A stretch of 64,000 nt of DNA, taken from NCBI RefSeq assembly GCF_004208515.1, contig NZ_SGIM01000005.1, positions 62,001-126,000 on the forward strand. Direction: 5' to 3'. The position numbers were made by a program, and so were the translations under genes. Below, one piece after another: positions 39,605 through 49,537 of this stretch; positions within the stretch are counted from its first letter, which is position 1, and each line of letters opens with the position of its first letter. The notes beneath the pieces are model-generated. The model did no database searches. It was not told where the DNA came from and saw nothing but the letters and a program-made list of their open reading frames with translations. This DNA is from Acinetobacter halotolerans. GTDB taxonomy: Bacteria > Pseudomonadota > Gammaproteobacteria > Pseudomonadales > Moraxellaceae.

Positions 39605-40843
39605 ATGAATATCAGAGTTATGCAGCTTTATTATTTTTATCGTCATAATCGTGAAAATACAATTTTTATTAGTGCAGAAGAACAACCCGATCACCCGCTT
39701 GAGTTTTTATGGGTAGACAGTTTAAGACAAGATCTTGTTAATCATGCCGAGTCATGGCAAAACAATATCTATGAGCATACGGGACTTGTATTAAATGAAT
39801 TTCACATGCAAGACTTATTGAATATTGAGCATCCCTGTGCTTTTGATACTGTTGAAGAATATGATTTATTGATTTTCCGTAAATTGATTAGCCCTGATGA
39901 TCAGATTTATGAGAGTGGAAATGTTTCAGATTCACATGAGAATATATTTGGTTTAACAACGACTCCAATGAGTTTCATTCTTACGCCGAATATCTTGGTC
40001 AGTGTAAGAGAACAGGGCAATATGACGGTAGAGAGTTATATTCAGCGTATCCAACTTATTATGGAGCGGACGATTACTGAGCAAAATAAGCCACGTAAGT
40101 TGCCCACTACGCCAGCCGACTTATCCCTAAGACTACTGAATAGCATGATCGATGGCTATTTAAATTTGCGCACGCCCTTAACCCGCCGAGTTGAACATTG
40201 GCAACAACAATTATTACAAGGAAATCGTCGTTTTAAACAATGGCATCAACTGTTTCATGAAGACATGGCATTTCAACAAATCGAAAATTTATGTGAGGAA
40301 CAAATTGAGACCTTACAAGAGTTTAGAGATGAATTGGTGGACAATTATCACCATGTTGTGACTAAACAAAAACATAAGACACAGGACATACTACTGGTAC
40401 GTTTGAATGATTTGATGAGCCATATTGAGCGCGTACAAAAGCATACATTACGTTTAAGAAATGCGATTCAATCTGCTATTGATTTACATTTTTCTGCGAT
40501 CGCCAATCAGACCAATGAAAATATGAGAATCTTAGCAATTATTACCGCTATTTTTGCTCCCCTCACTTTACTTACTGGGGTGTATGGTATGAATTTTGAG
40601 TTTATTCCAGGATTAAAATCACCGATTGGATTTTGGATTATGCTGGGCGTGATGTTAATGAGCACAATTTTATTACTGTACTACTTTTATCAACAGCATT
40701 TGGTTGGGCGGGGAGAGCGTAGCGTGATTGATTTATTGGCACAGCAGCATAAGCAGCGTAATGTAAATATATTATGGTTCTTAGATTATGAACCCATCAA
40801 GCAAACGCTGAAAGAAGTCGAGAAGATGACCAAACTGAAATAA
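39605..40843 (+). CDS. CorA-family divalent cation transporter (ZntB/CorA-like)
   Basis: A 412-residue 2-TM-GxN channel or transporter. The long N-terminal cytoplasmic domain includes an extended helical region (about 185-305) and is followed by two C-terminal transmembrane helices. The signature YGMNFEFIPGL ends the first helix (about residue 328). Whether it carries Mg2+ (CorA) or Zn2+ (ZntB) cannot be decided from the motif. It is monocistronic after the pnp terminator. Confidence 0.88.
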   Translation: MNIRVMQLYYFYRHNRENTIFISAEEQPDHPLEFLWVDSLRQDLVNHAESWQNNIYEHTGLVLNEFHMQDLLNIEHPCAFDTVEEYDLLIFRKLISPDDQIYESGNVSDSHENIFGLTTTPMSFILTPNILVSVREQGNMTVESYIQRIQLIMERTITEQNKPRKLPTTPADLSLRLLNSMIDGYLNLRTPLTRRVEHWQQQLLQGNRRFKQWHQLFHEDMAFQQIENLCEEQIETLQEFRDELVDNYHHVVTKQKHKTQDILLVRLNDLMSHIERVQKHTLRLRNAIQSAIDLHFSAIANQTNENMRILAIITAIFAPLTLLTGVYGMNFEFIPGLKSPIGFWIMLGVMLMSTILLLYYFYQQHLVGRGERSVIDLLAQQHKQRNVNILWFLDYEPIKQTLKEVEKMTKLK

Positions 40844-40868
40844 AATGTTTGGCCATTTTTAAAACAAC

Positions 40869-41195
40869 TCAATGAAAATGTTTTAACTGTTTACGCAGTT
40901 GTTGCACTTCATCGATTAGATCTAGCATGACCGCCACCGCCGATAAACTCGCGTCAAAGTCGCGTTGTAGACGATATGCACGACGTGCACGTGCGACATC
41001 TTCACCAATAAATTGATAACTTTGCGGATCAACTTGGACTTGCAAAATATCGTAATCAATCAGCTTGAGTACCCACTCTGTACTTTGACCACAGGTTTCG
41101 GCAAAACGCTCAAGATCTAATGCCAGTTGCTCATCAATGATTTCAATTTGGCAGTGGCCATCATATTGGATTTCTTTGTATTGAATCGTTGTCAT
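40869..41195 (-). CDS. cbpM: chaperone modulator CbpM
   Basis: A 108-residue MerR-like helix-turn-helix protein that inhibits the DnaJ-type co-chaperone CbpA. Features include LKLIDYDILQVQ in the helix-turn-helix part and RARRAYRLQRDFDASLSAVAVMLDLIDEVQQLRKQL in the dimerisation helix. It follows cbpA by 11 bp on the same strand, as in other bacteria. Confidence 0.88.
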   Translation of the reverse strand: MTTIQYKEIQYDGHCQIEIIDEQLALDLERFAETCGQSTEWVLKLIDYDILQVQVDPQSYQFIGEDVARARRAYRLQRDFDASLSAVAVMLDLIDEVQQLRKQLKHFH

Positions 41196-41206
41196 GATCT
41201 TACTCC

Positions 41207-42157
41207 TTATCTTGCACGAGGTTGGAAAGAGGAGAAAGCATCAGCAAATTGCTGATAGGCTTGTTGCTCTTGTTCACTATGTGCTGGTGGTAAAACGATG
41301 TTAATGATCAGATAAAGATGTCCTGCGATTTTATTTGGAATGCCTTTATCTTTTAAACGTAATTGTTGTCCATTCTTTGCATTTTTAGGTAAATTGACAT
41401 TGAGTTGTCCTGCGGGCGTATTCACACCAATACTTTGTCCTAAACCTGCCTCCCAAGGACTAACATCAATGGTTTGGTATACATCCGCACCTTCCACACG
41501 AATTCGATCGGTATCGTTGTATTGAATTTCAATATAAAGATCACCATTTTCGCCGCCGTTAATACCACTTTGCCCTTGACCTGTGAGACGAATTTGTTGA
41601 CCCTCTTTCATTCCTTTAGGAATTTTGACTTCTAATGTTTTGCGCTGAATTTCAGGTTCGCCATAAACATTATAGGTTGGAATCTGTAAGGTAATTTGCT
41701 GTGTAGAACCATGATAAGCAATACTTATATCCACTTGGATGCTGGCATGTTGATCTTCACCTCGATAGCTACGTTGTTGGCGTTGCGAACGTTGTTGTCC
41801 ACCACCAAACCCAGAACCGAAGCGCCCAAATAAGTCTTCAAAACCACTAAAGTCAGCACCATCACCTGAACTTTGACGATAAAATTGTGAGCCATCAAAT
41901 CCACTGCCTTGCGGGTTACCTTGACCAAAACCACCAAAGCCTTGTGGATGATCTAACATCTGATCATATTCAGCTTTTTTAACCGCATTACTTAAGGTGT
42001 CGTAGGCGACATTGATCGCTTGCATCTTCTCTTCGGCATCTGCTTCTTTGCTGATGTCGGGATGATATTTGCGGGCGAGTTTGCGATAGGCCTTTTTGAT
42101 TTCATCTGCTGAGGCATCGCGGGTCACGCCTAGTTCTTCGTAGTAATTCTTTGTCAT
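41207..42157 (-). CDS. cbpA: DnaJ-type co-chaperone, curved DNA-binding protein CbpA
   Basis: A 316-residue J-domain protein. The N-terminal J domain (about 1-68) has the HPD motif in [15 protein letters not shown]. It is followed by a Gly/Phe-rich linker (about 75-135) and two C-terminal DnaJ peptide-binding domains, with no zinc-finger region, so it is a class II J protein of CbpA type. The neighbour cbpM supports that reading. Confidence 0.92.
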   Translation of the reverse strand: MTKNYYEELGVTRDASADEIKKAYRKLARKYHPDISKEADAEEKMQAINVAYDTLSNAVKKAEYDQMLDHPQGFGGFGQGNPQGSGFDGSQFYRQSSGDGADFSGFEDLFGRFGSGFGGGQQRSQRQQRSYRGEDQHASIQVDISIAYHGSTQQITLQIPTYNVYGEPEIQRKTLEVKIPKGMKEGQQIRLTGQGQSGINGGENGDLYIEIQYNDTDRIRVEGADVYQTIDVSPWEAGLGQSIGVNTPAGQLNVNLPKNAKNGQQLRLKDKGIPNKIAGHLYLIINIVLPPAHSEQEQQAYQQFADAFSSFQPRAR

Positions 42158-42320
42158 TGTTTATCGTCATAATCTATTACTTTTCATTCTATTATTTGAC
42201 GATTAAGCAGGAAAAAATAGAGGGGATGTGTGTTGATATTGTTTCAGCAAGAACCTTTATACTTCACAGTATAAAGGTTATCCCAAACATCTTAAATGAA
42301 ATTTAAAAGTAGGTTATCAA

Positions 42321-42671
42321 ATGAATTCTCAAGAATTTGCAGAGAAAATAAACGAATATATTGTCGATGAAAATTTAATTCTTTATAAGAAATTATTTTT
42401 TAATACAAAAATAGAGGATGTGAAAGATCCATACTGGCAAAAGGCACAATCATTATTTGATTCTTTGCCTGAAGAGAATAAAGAAGTTTTCTTTGAAATA
42501 ATTCATCAAATCATGGTTGATACTATTTCAACTTTTTTGGGGGTACTTGATGGTACTAGTGATTTAGGTGAAGCTGATGATGAGTTTAATCTAAAAAATG
42601 GGGATGAAGCGTTAGATGGTTGTATACAAGACTATTTTCTTTCTTTGATCGAGCAGAACAGAAAAAAATAA
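42321..42671 (+). CDS. small acidic hypothetical protein
   Basis: A 116-residue soluble, mainly helical, acidic protein with no signal peptide. The coding sequence is more A+T-rich than its neighbours and stands alone between cbpA and hslO, on the opposite strand to both. No family is recognised. Size and composition resemble immunity-type or small orphan proteins, but no toxin gene is near. It may have been acquired horizontally. Confidence 0.6.
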   Translation: MNSQEFAEKINEYIVDENLILYKKLFFNTKIEDVKDPYWQKAQSLFDSLPEENKEVFFEIIHQIMVDTISTFLGVLDGTSDLGEADDEFNLKNGDEALDGCIQDYFLSLIEQNRKK

Positions 42672-42780
42672 TTTCAAAATATTGTTGAATTGAAAAAGTA
42701 TAAAAATTGAAAGATGGTTACCACATGATTATATTTGAATGGGTAACCAACTTTAAAACATCAATTTAAGCTAATACTAA

Positions 42781-43656
42781 TTAACTCAAATGCTCACCGA
42801 ACAAGCCTAAAGCTTCTTCAGCAGTAAACTCATAACGCGTATTACAGAACTGGCAATCCATTTGAATTGGATTTTGTGCTTCAAGTGTTTCATGTACCGC
42901 ATCAACTCCGATTTGGATCAGTGCATTGGCACAGCGCTCTTTCGAACAAGTACACCCAAACTTTAGCTGTTCTACTTCAGGCAAACGAACTTCTTCTTCA
43001 TTATAAAGACGATATAAGATTTCATTGGCAGAAAGATCAGTCAATTCTTCAGGCTTTAAAGTCTCAGTCAGCATAGTTAAACGCGGCCATAAATCCTCAT
43101 CAACCAGTTTCTGCTCTTCTTCATCATTACGAGGAAGCAGTTGAATCAATAAACCACCTGAACGTTTCTGATTAGTTGCCAAGACGATATGTGTGGGGAT
43201 TTGTGCAGATAAATCATAATACTGAGTTAAACAACCCGCCAAAGTCGGTTGATCAAGCGGTACAATCCCTTGATAACGTTCGCCATGTTCAGGTTCAATG
43301 TTGATGAACAAAATCGGATTGGTCAATGCAGCAAGAACCGTACGACTATCTGTACCCTCTACAAATCTTGGGTCTTCTTCATAATCAGCCAGCGCACGCA
43401 CTTCACCTAAATGATTACATTCTGCCATTGCCCATTTGAATGTGCCACTTGCTTGAATTTGTAAACTAATACGCCCATGAATTTTTAGTGTGCTGGCAAG
43501 TAAGGCGGTTGCACTTAACATCTCACCCAATAGACTTTGTACTGCAGGCATATAATCGCGTTGCGCCAAAATGGTTTGTAGTGCTTCTTCTAAATGAACC
43601 ACTTCACCGCGAATAGGGCAGTCTTCGATGTAAAAGCGTTGGCGTAAATCAGACAT
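42781..43656 (-). CDS. hslO: Hsp33 redox-regulated holdase chaperone
   Basis: Hsp33 is activated by oxidative unfolding and prevents protein aggregation. The 291-residue product starts at ATG 43656, preceded by GGAG; an in-frame start at 43695 would add 13 unrelated residues. The zinc-binding redox centre is complete: FGCTCSKERC (C-x-C) and CQFC (C-x2-C) near the C-terminus. The N-terminal substrate-binding fold includes GTFKWAMAECNHLGEVRALADY. Confidence 0.96.
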   Translation of the reverse strand: MSDLRQRFYIEDCPIRGEVVHLEEALQTILAQRDYMPAVQSLLGEMLSATALLASTLKIHGRISLQIQASGTFKWAMAECNHLGEVRALADYEEDPRFVEGTDSRTVLAALTNPILFINIEPEHGERYQGIVPLDQPTLAGCLTQYYDLSAQIPTHIVLATNQKRSGGLLIQLLPRNDEEEQKLVDEDLWPRLTMLTETLKPEELTDLSANEILYRLYNEEEVRLPEVEQLKFGCTCSKERCANALIQIGVDAVHETLEAQNPIQMDCQFCNTRYEFTAEEALGLFGEHLS

Positions 43657-43683
43657 ATTTTTCTCCAGCACCCCGTAAGGGGG

Positions 43684-43702
43684 AAAACAAAGCAACGCTT
43701 TG
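43684..43702 (-). terminator. probable terminator after the KefC-like gene
   Basis: On the minus strand CAAAGC/GCTTTG with a GTT loop is followed by TTTT. It lies between the antiporter stop and the hslO start. Confidence 0.6.
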
Positions 43703-43777
43703 CCTTGAAAAGCGCTTAGGGCTTTTATAAAAAGGTGAATGGTTATGCAGTCAATAATGGTGTCTGTTTGCTAAAAC

Positions 43778-45595
43778 TCAAGATGTTTCATTGGGTGAAT
43801 TTGCATCACTTTGTTTAGTTTGTTCACCCTGCACACGATCTTGCGTGATGATTTTTGTATTTTCAAACAAATATTCGAGTTCCGCAATCGCATTTGGATA
43901 AGCCTCAATCGAATCATACTCTGAATGTGACCAATGCTGTTGCTCAAGCAGTTGCAGATCTTGTTGTTTAAATTGTTCAATCTGTATTTGCGCTTCTTCG
44001 TTAGACAGGCCTGTTTCAATTAATGCTTGCTGCGCCATATCCAATGAAGATAAATAGGTTTCGCGCCAAATATGTCGAATGCCTAGACCATTTAACAGAT
44101 GGGCATGATGGCGATCTCGTGCACGAACCAATACGGTCAAGTCTGGATAATTCAAACGCAGATAACGTGCTAGATTCATGCTGTCTTCTACATCATCAAT
44201 GGTAAGGATCAGTAATTTACAATACTCAATCCCCGCAGCTCGTAGGTTCTCAACTTGGGTCACATCGGCATCAACGAAGCGATGTCCATATTTCTGCATA
44301 AAATCGGCATCAGGTTGATTGCTGTCAATAATGCTGAATTGCTTGCCTTGCGCATGTAAAGCTCGAGCAATTACTTGTCCAAAACGACCAAAACCGACCA
44401 CTAGAATCGGATGCTGTGGTACATCTTCAGTTGGAATAGGCACTTTTTTCAATATCATTGGCAATATTTTAGCGTTGACCAACCAATACAATACGGGTGT
44501 GAATAGCATTGAACCGAAAACAATCAGCATGGTTGATTCGAATATATTAGAGGCCAATACATTTTCACTTTCAGCAATTTTTAGCAGGATAAATGACAAC
44601 TCCCCACTTTGTGCCAACGTCACTGCAAGCAGGGTACTTAACTTGGCATGACGATGTTGATAATAGCTGATAGCAGCAACCACGCCTGCTTTAATGATCA
44701 CTAAAATAAGAATAGATGCGAGAATCAATAATGGTGATTGCAATAGGGGGCTAAGTGAAAGCCCCAAACCGATCGCAAGGAAAAAAAGTCCAATTGCCGC
44801 ATCTTTAAAAGGATGAATAATGCGTTCAACTTCTGCTTTAAATTCGGTTTCTGTGAGTAATAATCCTGCTAAGAAAGCGCCAATCAACACATGGATGTTG
44901 ATAATATCCATGATCAAAATAACCGCCAAAACCACAAGCAAACTTAGTATTGGAATGAGTTCAAGACTATGATGACGAGCCAAAAAGCGAAATGCTGGGC
45001 GAACCAGATAACGACTGGCTAGGAATAAGCCTGAAACAGTGGCAATGATCGCAGCAAAATAAGCAATGCCGTGTTGAGTGGTTGCGGTATCTTCTAATAA
45101 GGGAAAAAGTGCAATTAAAATAATCGCAATGAAAACTTGGAACTGTAAAGAGGCTGAGGCTGACTGTCCGAATGTGCTATTGAGTTGGTGTTTTTGATGC
45201 AGTAATTGCTGAATTAAAGTGACTGAAGAAAATGCCAATGCCAGACCAAGAATAATACTGCTGAGAAGGTCTTGTGATAGCACAAAGCCAATACTCACCA
45301 AAATGAGGGTGATAGCGCCGAGTTGAACACCACTACTTTTCAAAATGCTGCGACGTTGTATCCAGAGGTGTCGAGGACGAAAAGCAAAACCGATAAAGAA
45401 CATCAACATGATCATGCCTAAGTCGGTCAATTGGCGAATCAGTTGTGTATCGGTGATCAGTGCGAACACGCTCGAACCAAGCAAAAGCCCTGTAATGAGA
45501 TAACCCAAAACAGTGCTTGCGGCATAGCGTTTTGCCAGTGGAACAAAAATTAAAGTCGCAGCCAGTAAAAAAATGATCGGGAGTAATAAAGACAT
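43778..45595 (-). CDS. CPA2 monovalent cation:proton antiporter, KefC-like
   Basis: A 605-residue inner-membrane protein. An N-terminal Na+/H+ exchanger-type domain of about 12 helices (1-375) is followed by an RCK/TrkA-N domain (about 395-520) with the dinucleotide-binding motif ILVVGFGRFGQVIARAL and the acidic IDSNQPDADF. The last about 70 residues are acidic and Gln/Glu-rich. It resembles KefC/YbaL K+ efflux systems, which are controlled by glutathione adducts. No KefF/KefG partner gene is adjacent. Confidence 0.88.
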   Translation of the reverse strand: MSLLLPIIFLLAATLIFVPLAKRYAASTVLGYLITGLLLGSSVFALITDTQLIRQLTDLGMIMLMFFIGFAFRPRHLWIQRRSILKSSGVQLGAITLILVSIGFVLSQDLLSSIILGLALAFSSVTLIQQLLHQKHQLNSTFGQSASASLQFQVFIAIILIALFPLLEDTATTQHGIAYFAAIIATVSGLFLASRYLVRPAFRFLARHHSLELIPILSLLVVLAVILIMDIINIHVLIGAFLAGLLLTETEFKAEVERIIHPFKDAAIGLFFLAIGLGLSLSPLLQSPLLILASILILVIIKAGVVAAISYYQHRHAKLSTLLAVTLAQSGELSFILLKIAESENVLASNIFESTMLIVFGSMLFTPVLYWLVNAKILPMILKKVPIPTEDVPQHPILVVGFGRFGQVIARALHAQGKQFSIIDSNQPDADFMQKYGHRFVDADVTQVENLRAAGIEYCKLLILTIDDVEDSMNLARYLRLNYPDLTVLVRARDRHHAHLLNGLGIRHIWRETYLSSLDMAQQALIETGLSNEEAQIQIEQFKQQDLQLLEQQHWSHSEYDSIEAYPNAIAELEYLFENTKIITQDRVQGEQTKQSDANSPNETS

Positions 45596-45686
45596 TAAGC
45601 AACCTACATCGGATTTAACTTGTTTCTAATTTTTTAACTCATGGATGATCATGACGGAGTCTTGCAGAGATCTCATCCAATTTTAG

Positions 45687-45830
45687 GACAAACCTTCGGT
45701 TCGACCTACTTTTCTTTCGGGAAAAGTAGGCAAAACCATTTGTCATCCACAAAACCTGTTTACTTCTTTCAGTGATCCAATATATCGCAGAAACAATATA
45801 TTAAATGAACCATACAGGTTGTGAATGACA
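45687..45830. repeat. composite palindromic intergenic repeat
   Basis: Within the 290 bp gap lie a small AACC-TTC-GGTT hairpin, a perfect 10-bp stem CCTACTTTTC/GAAAAGTAGG (45705-45714 with 45721-45730), and a larger imperfect inverted repeat with arms at 45741-45758 and 45815-45830, enclosing an AATATAT/ATATATT stem. There is no coding potential. It looks like a dispersed repeat or small MITE-like element. Confidence 0.55.
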
Positions 45831-45883
45831 TCTTTGAGTCTCATATTTCATGTGAAATTTTATGTCTGATTTATTAAGTAGGG

Positions 45884-48124
45884 TTAACTAAACTCTTGTG
45901 GATCAACATCAATCGACAGTCTGAGTTGATGTAGACGAGGTAAATGTACCACTTGTTGCCACCATTGACGTAAATAAAAATGCAATTTTGCCCGATCAGC
46001 AGACAAAATCACCATGTGGGCACGGAAACGTCCTGCTTTTCTTTCCATCGGGGCAGGGATCGGTCCCCAGATATCGACTAGATCAGCAGCCATCGTTCTG
46101 AATTGTTGCGCGATTTCAGCTAAGAATTGTTGGCTATATGCTCGATCTTTGGACTCTACACGAACCAACACCGTATAACGATAAGGGGGCAGCATGGCGA
46201 TCTTGCGTTCTGCCAGCATTTGCTTCGCGACAGTCCGATAGTCATGCCTAATCAAAGTGGTGAGCATGGGATGATCTGGGCGCAGGCTTTGTAAATAAAC
46301 ACTACCTTTATGTTCACCACGACCTGCACGGCCTGCAACTTGAACGATCAATTGTGCAGTACGTTCAGGCGCACGTAGATCAACACTGAGCAAACCTGCA
46401 TCAATATCTAAAATCGCCACCAGCGTCACATGAGGGAAATGATGTCCTTTGGCCAGCATTTGTGTACCCAACAAAATATTAGGTTTGTTCTGCTGAATAC
46501 GATCATAAATTTTTTGCCAGCTTCCGACACGACTAGTACTGTCACGGTCAACTCGAATGACCTCATGATGAGGGAAAAGTTCTTGTAAGTGTTCTTCAAG
46601 TTTTGCTGTGCCCGCACCAATGGTTTTGAGCGTTTTCTTTTGGCATGCAGGGCAATCATCAGGTAGTCGATGAATCGTACCGCAATGATGACAATGCAAA
46701 TAGTGATAAGGTTGAGAGTGCAGGGTAAAGTGGGCATCACAATGTGGGCAATTGGCTTGCCAACCACAACTTTCACACATCAGAATCGGTGCATAACCTC
46801 GACGATTGAGAAAGATCAGCACTTGTTCTTTGCGCTCTAAGGTCAGTTTGATCTGCTCGATTAAATTTTGGCTGATGCCATGTTTTTTCTTGGCAATTTT
46901 TAAATCAATCACATGCATTTTCGGGAGTACAGCGACGCCAGCACGTTGATTGAGTTCGAGCAAATGCAGTTTTCCAGACTCCACCAAATGATAACTATCA
47001 ATACTTGGTGTGGCAGAGCCTAGAATCACGGGGCAGCCTTGCAAATGTCCTCGATATAAGGCGACATCGCGAGCATGATAGCGAAAGCCTTCTTGTTGTT
47101 TGTATGAGAGATCATGCTCTTCATCTAAGATGATTAAGCCGAGATGAGGAAGTGGTGTATAAATCGCTGAGCGAGTGCCGATTATGATTGATGCCTTGCC
47201 TGCTTGCGCATGTTGCCATGCCTGTAAACGCTTTGAATCATTTAAACCAGAGTGCATCAATGCCACATCACAATGAAAGCGTGATTTAAAGCGAGCAACC
47301 GTTTGTGGAGTCAAACCAATCTCAGGCACCAGTACCAATACTTGTTTGCCTTGTTTTAATACCTCATACATCACCTGTAAATACACTTCGGTTTTACCGC
47401 TACCAGTTAAGCCATCGAGTAAAAAGGCTTGATAATGCTGTTGTGCTTTGAGGATCTGTTGAATGGCTTTTTTCTGATCTTCATTCGGGGTGAGTGGCAC
47501 TTGTGCCAATTGCACAGGCGTCGGGGTGAAATCATGTGGCTCAAGACGACACTCAATTAGCCCCTTTTTTTCCAATGCTTTCAGTGTTGCTGTTTCTACG
47601 CCACTCAAATTTAAAATATTTTCAGTGGTACCCTGCGGATGTAATTTTAATACTTGGTAAGCATCATATTGTTTTTGAGAGCGTTTTAATAAAGCATCAG
47701 GGTTGTCGTGCGGTACAATAAGCCACTGGTGAAATAGAATATCTAAAGCACGACCTTGTCTTAATAATGTGGGCAAAGCACTTTGCATGACTTCGCCAAT
47801 GGGGAATTGATAATATTGCGCTGACCATGTCACCAAAGTTAAAACTTGCTGATCTATAATGGCCTGCTGATCGAGTAGTTCAGTGATGGCTTTAAGCTTG
47901 AATTGTCCCGTAAATGGCTCGTTAGGATCAACTTTTTCAGTAATAATGCCAACAAGGTTTTGTCGACCAAAAGAAATTGCAACGCGTGCACCCACCTGTG
48001 CTTGTGCATATTGCTCAGCACTGACTGTGTAGTCAAACATGTCATACACAAATACAGGTATGGTGACTCGAATACGGTAAAGAATAGCGTTAGAATTTTC
48101 GGTAGGCATATAGGCTTTATTCAT
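45884..48124 (-). CDS. priA: primosomal replication protein N' (PriA helicase)
   Basis: A 3'-5' DNA helicase that restarts stalled forks, 746 residues. The N-terminal 3'-DNA-binding domain is followed by Walker A DGLTGSGKTEVYLQV, the DEEH motif II (LIILDEEHDLSYKQ), the zinc-binding Cys cluster (CESCGWQANCPHCDAH...CHHCG...CPAC, about residues 455-495) and helicase C motifs ending with QVAGRAGRG. Two close starts are possible (48124 or 48109). It is divergent from gspF. Confidence 0.96.
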   Translation of the reverse strand: MNKAYMPTENSNAILYRIRVTIPVFVYDMFDYTVSAEQYAQAQVGARVAISFGRQNLVGIITEKVDPNEPFTGQFKLKAITELLDQQAIIDQQVLTLVTWSAQYYQFPIGEVMQSALPTLLRQGRALDILFHQWLIVPHDNPDALLKRSQKQYDAYQVLKLHPQGTTENILNLSGVETATLKALEKKGLIECRLEPHDFTPTPVQLAQVPLTPNEDQKKAIQQILKAQQHYQAFLLDGLTGSGKTEVYLQVMYEVLKQGKQVLVLVPEIGLTPQTVARFKSRFHCDVALMHSGLNDSKRLQAWQHAQAGKASIIIGTRSAIYTPLPHLGLIILDEEHDLSYKQQEGFRYHARDVALYRGHLQGCPVILGSATPSIDSYHLVESGKLHLLELNQRAGVAVLPKMHVIDLKIAKKKHGISQNLIEQIKLTLERKEQVLIFLNRRGYAPILMCESCGWQANCPHCDAHFTLHSQPYHYLHCHHCGTIHRLPDDCPACQKKTLKTIGAGTAKLEEHLQELFPHHEVIRVDRDSTSRVGSWQKIYDRIQQNKPNILLGTQMLAKGHHFPHVTLVAILDIDAGLLSVDLRAPERTAQLIVQVAGRAGRGEHKGSVYLQSLRPDHPMLTTLIRHDYRTVAKQMLAERKIAMLPPYRYTVLVRVESKDRAYSQQFLAEIAQQFRTMAADLVDIWGPIPAPMERKAGRFRAHMVILSADRAKLHFYLRQWWQQVVHLPRLHQLRLSIDVDPQEFS

Positions 48125-48323
48125 GTGTTAAATGGTACGATTTCATACCTTGTTTGGATCATTTTAGCTGATAAAGCAAGACATGGATGAAATATCAATC
48201 AGCCCTGTGCTACAGTGCTGTGCATAAGGTCAATCTGCCTCAGATGACTTGCGACACTTTGGCTTCTTATCCCTTACAAGGACGCAGCTTAACAACAACA
48301 TTTTGGACAATTAGAACAGAACC

Positions 48324-49529
48324 ATGCCAGCTTATCAATTTACTGCTATTGATGCTTCTGGAAAGCAACACAAAGGTGTGCTTGAGGGAGATTCCGCACG
48401 TCAAATTCGTCAACAGTTACGAGATAAAGCATGGACACCGATTGCGGTTGAAACCGTTGAACAAAAAGATAAACAACAACAGCACGCATGGTTTAAAAAA
48501 GGCTTTAGTGCTTACGATTTAGCATTGATGACCCGTCAGCTTTCGGTACTGGTTGCTGCAGGTATTCCACTTGAAGAAGCATTACGTGCAGTCAGTAAAC
48601 AAAGCGAAAAATCGCATGTGCAAAACTTACTGTCTTCCGTGCGATCAAAAGTCATGGAAGGTCATTCGCTTGCACAAGCGATGCAACAATCAGGACGATT
48701 TCCTGAACTTTATATCGCAACCGTAGCAGCAGGTGAGCGCTCAGGGCATTTAGATCTGATTTTAGATCAGCTTTCTGACTACACCGAAAATCGTTTTGCG
48801 ATGCAAAAGAAAATTCAGGGTGCGATGATCTATCCGATTATCCTGATGCTGATGTCATTTGCGATCGTCATGGGGCTAATGACCTATGTGGTTCCTGAAA
48901 TTGTGAAGACTTTTGAGCAGAGTAAAGAAGCATTGCCATGGATTACGGTGTTGTTGATGAAAGCCAGTGCATTCATCAAGCAAACATGGATTGGGATATT
49001 GCTGTTGGCTTTTATTGTCATTGTATTATTCACACGCTTTTTACGAACCACCGCAGGGCATTATGCATTTGACCGATTAACGCTCAGATTGCCATTATTC
49101 GGTAAACTTTCACGTGGTATAAATGCGGCACGATTTGCCAGCACCCTGTCCATTCTGACTCGATCAGGCGTACCTTTAGTAGAAGCACTTCGCATTGGTG
49201 CAGAAGTGAGCAATAACTGGGTGGTACGTGATGCGATTCAAGTCGCAATGGAACGTGTAACAGAAGGTGGTAATTTGGCAACGCAGTTAGAGCGATGCGG
49301 TTATTTTCCACCAATGATGGTACAAATGATCCGAAGTGGTGAAGCATCAGGTGAATTGGATCGCATGTTAGACCGTGCATCTACGATGCAAGATCGCGAG
49401 GTCACCACATTTATATCAACGATGTTGGCGTTACTTGAACCTTTGATGCTGGTTTTTATGGCAGCGATTGTCTTGGTGATTGTCATTGCGGTTATGTTGC
49501 CAATTATTAATATGAATAATATGATCTAG
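48324..49529 (+). CDS. gspF: type II secretion system inner-membrane protein GspF
   Basis: Platform protein of the type II secretion system, 401 residues. It has two T2SSF domains (about 70-190 and 270-395), each followed by hydrophobic helices, and the signatures RQLSVLVAAGIPLEEALRAV and ATLSILTRSGVPLVEALRIG. The N-terminal YQFTAIDASGKQHKGVLEGDSARQIRQQLR is typical. It pairs with gspG eight bases downstream. The remaining gsp genes are not in the window, consistent with the scattered T2SS genes of Acinetobacter. Confidence 0.95.
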   Translation: MPAYQFTAIDASGKQHKGVLEGDSARQIRQQLRDKAWTPIAVETVEQKDKQQQHAWFKKGFSAYDLALMTRQLSVLVAAGIPLEEALRAVSKQSEKSHVQNLLSSVRSKVMEGHSLAQAMQQSGRFPELYIATVAAGERSGHLDLILDQLSDYTENRFAMQKKIQGAMIYPIILMLMSFAIVMGLMTYVVPEIVKTFEQSKEALPWITVLLMKASAFIKQTWIGILLLAFIVIVLFTRFLRTTAGHYAFDRLTLRLPLFGKLSRGINAARFASTLSILTRSGVPLVEALRIGAEVSNNWVVRDAIQVAMERVTEGGNLATQLERCGYFPPMMVQMIRSGEASGELDRMLDRASTMQDREVTTFISTMLALLEPLMLVFMAAIVLVIVIAVMLPIINMNNMI

Positions 49530-49537
49530 GAAATTTG

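Noticed and set aside
45690..45730. tRNA-like GGTTCGA sequence
   Set aside because: The T-loop-like string sits in a simple hairpin. No acceptor stem, anticodon arm or D-arm can be built around it.
48187..48522. 111-codon frame upstream of and overlapping gspF
   Set aside because: It runs out of frame into the conserved gspF sequence, has no ribosome-binding site and has no recognisable protein pattern.
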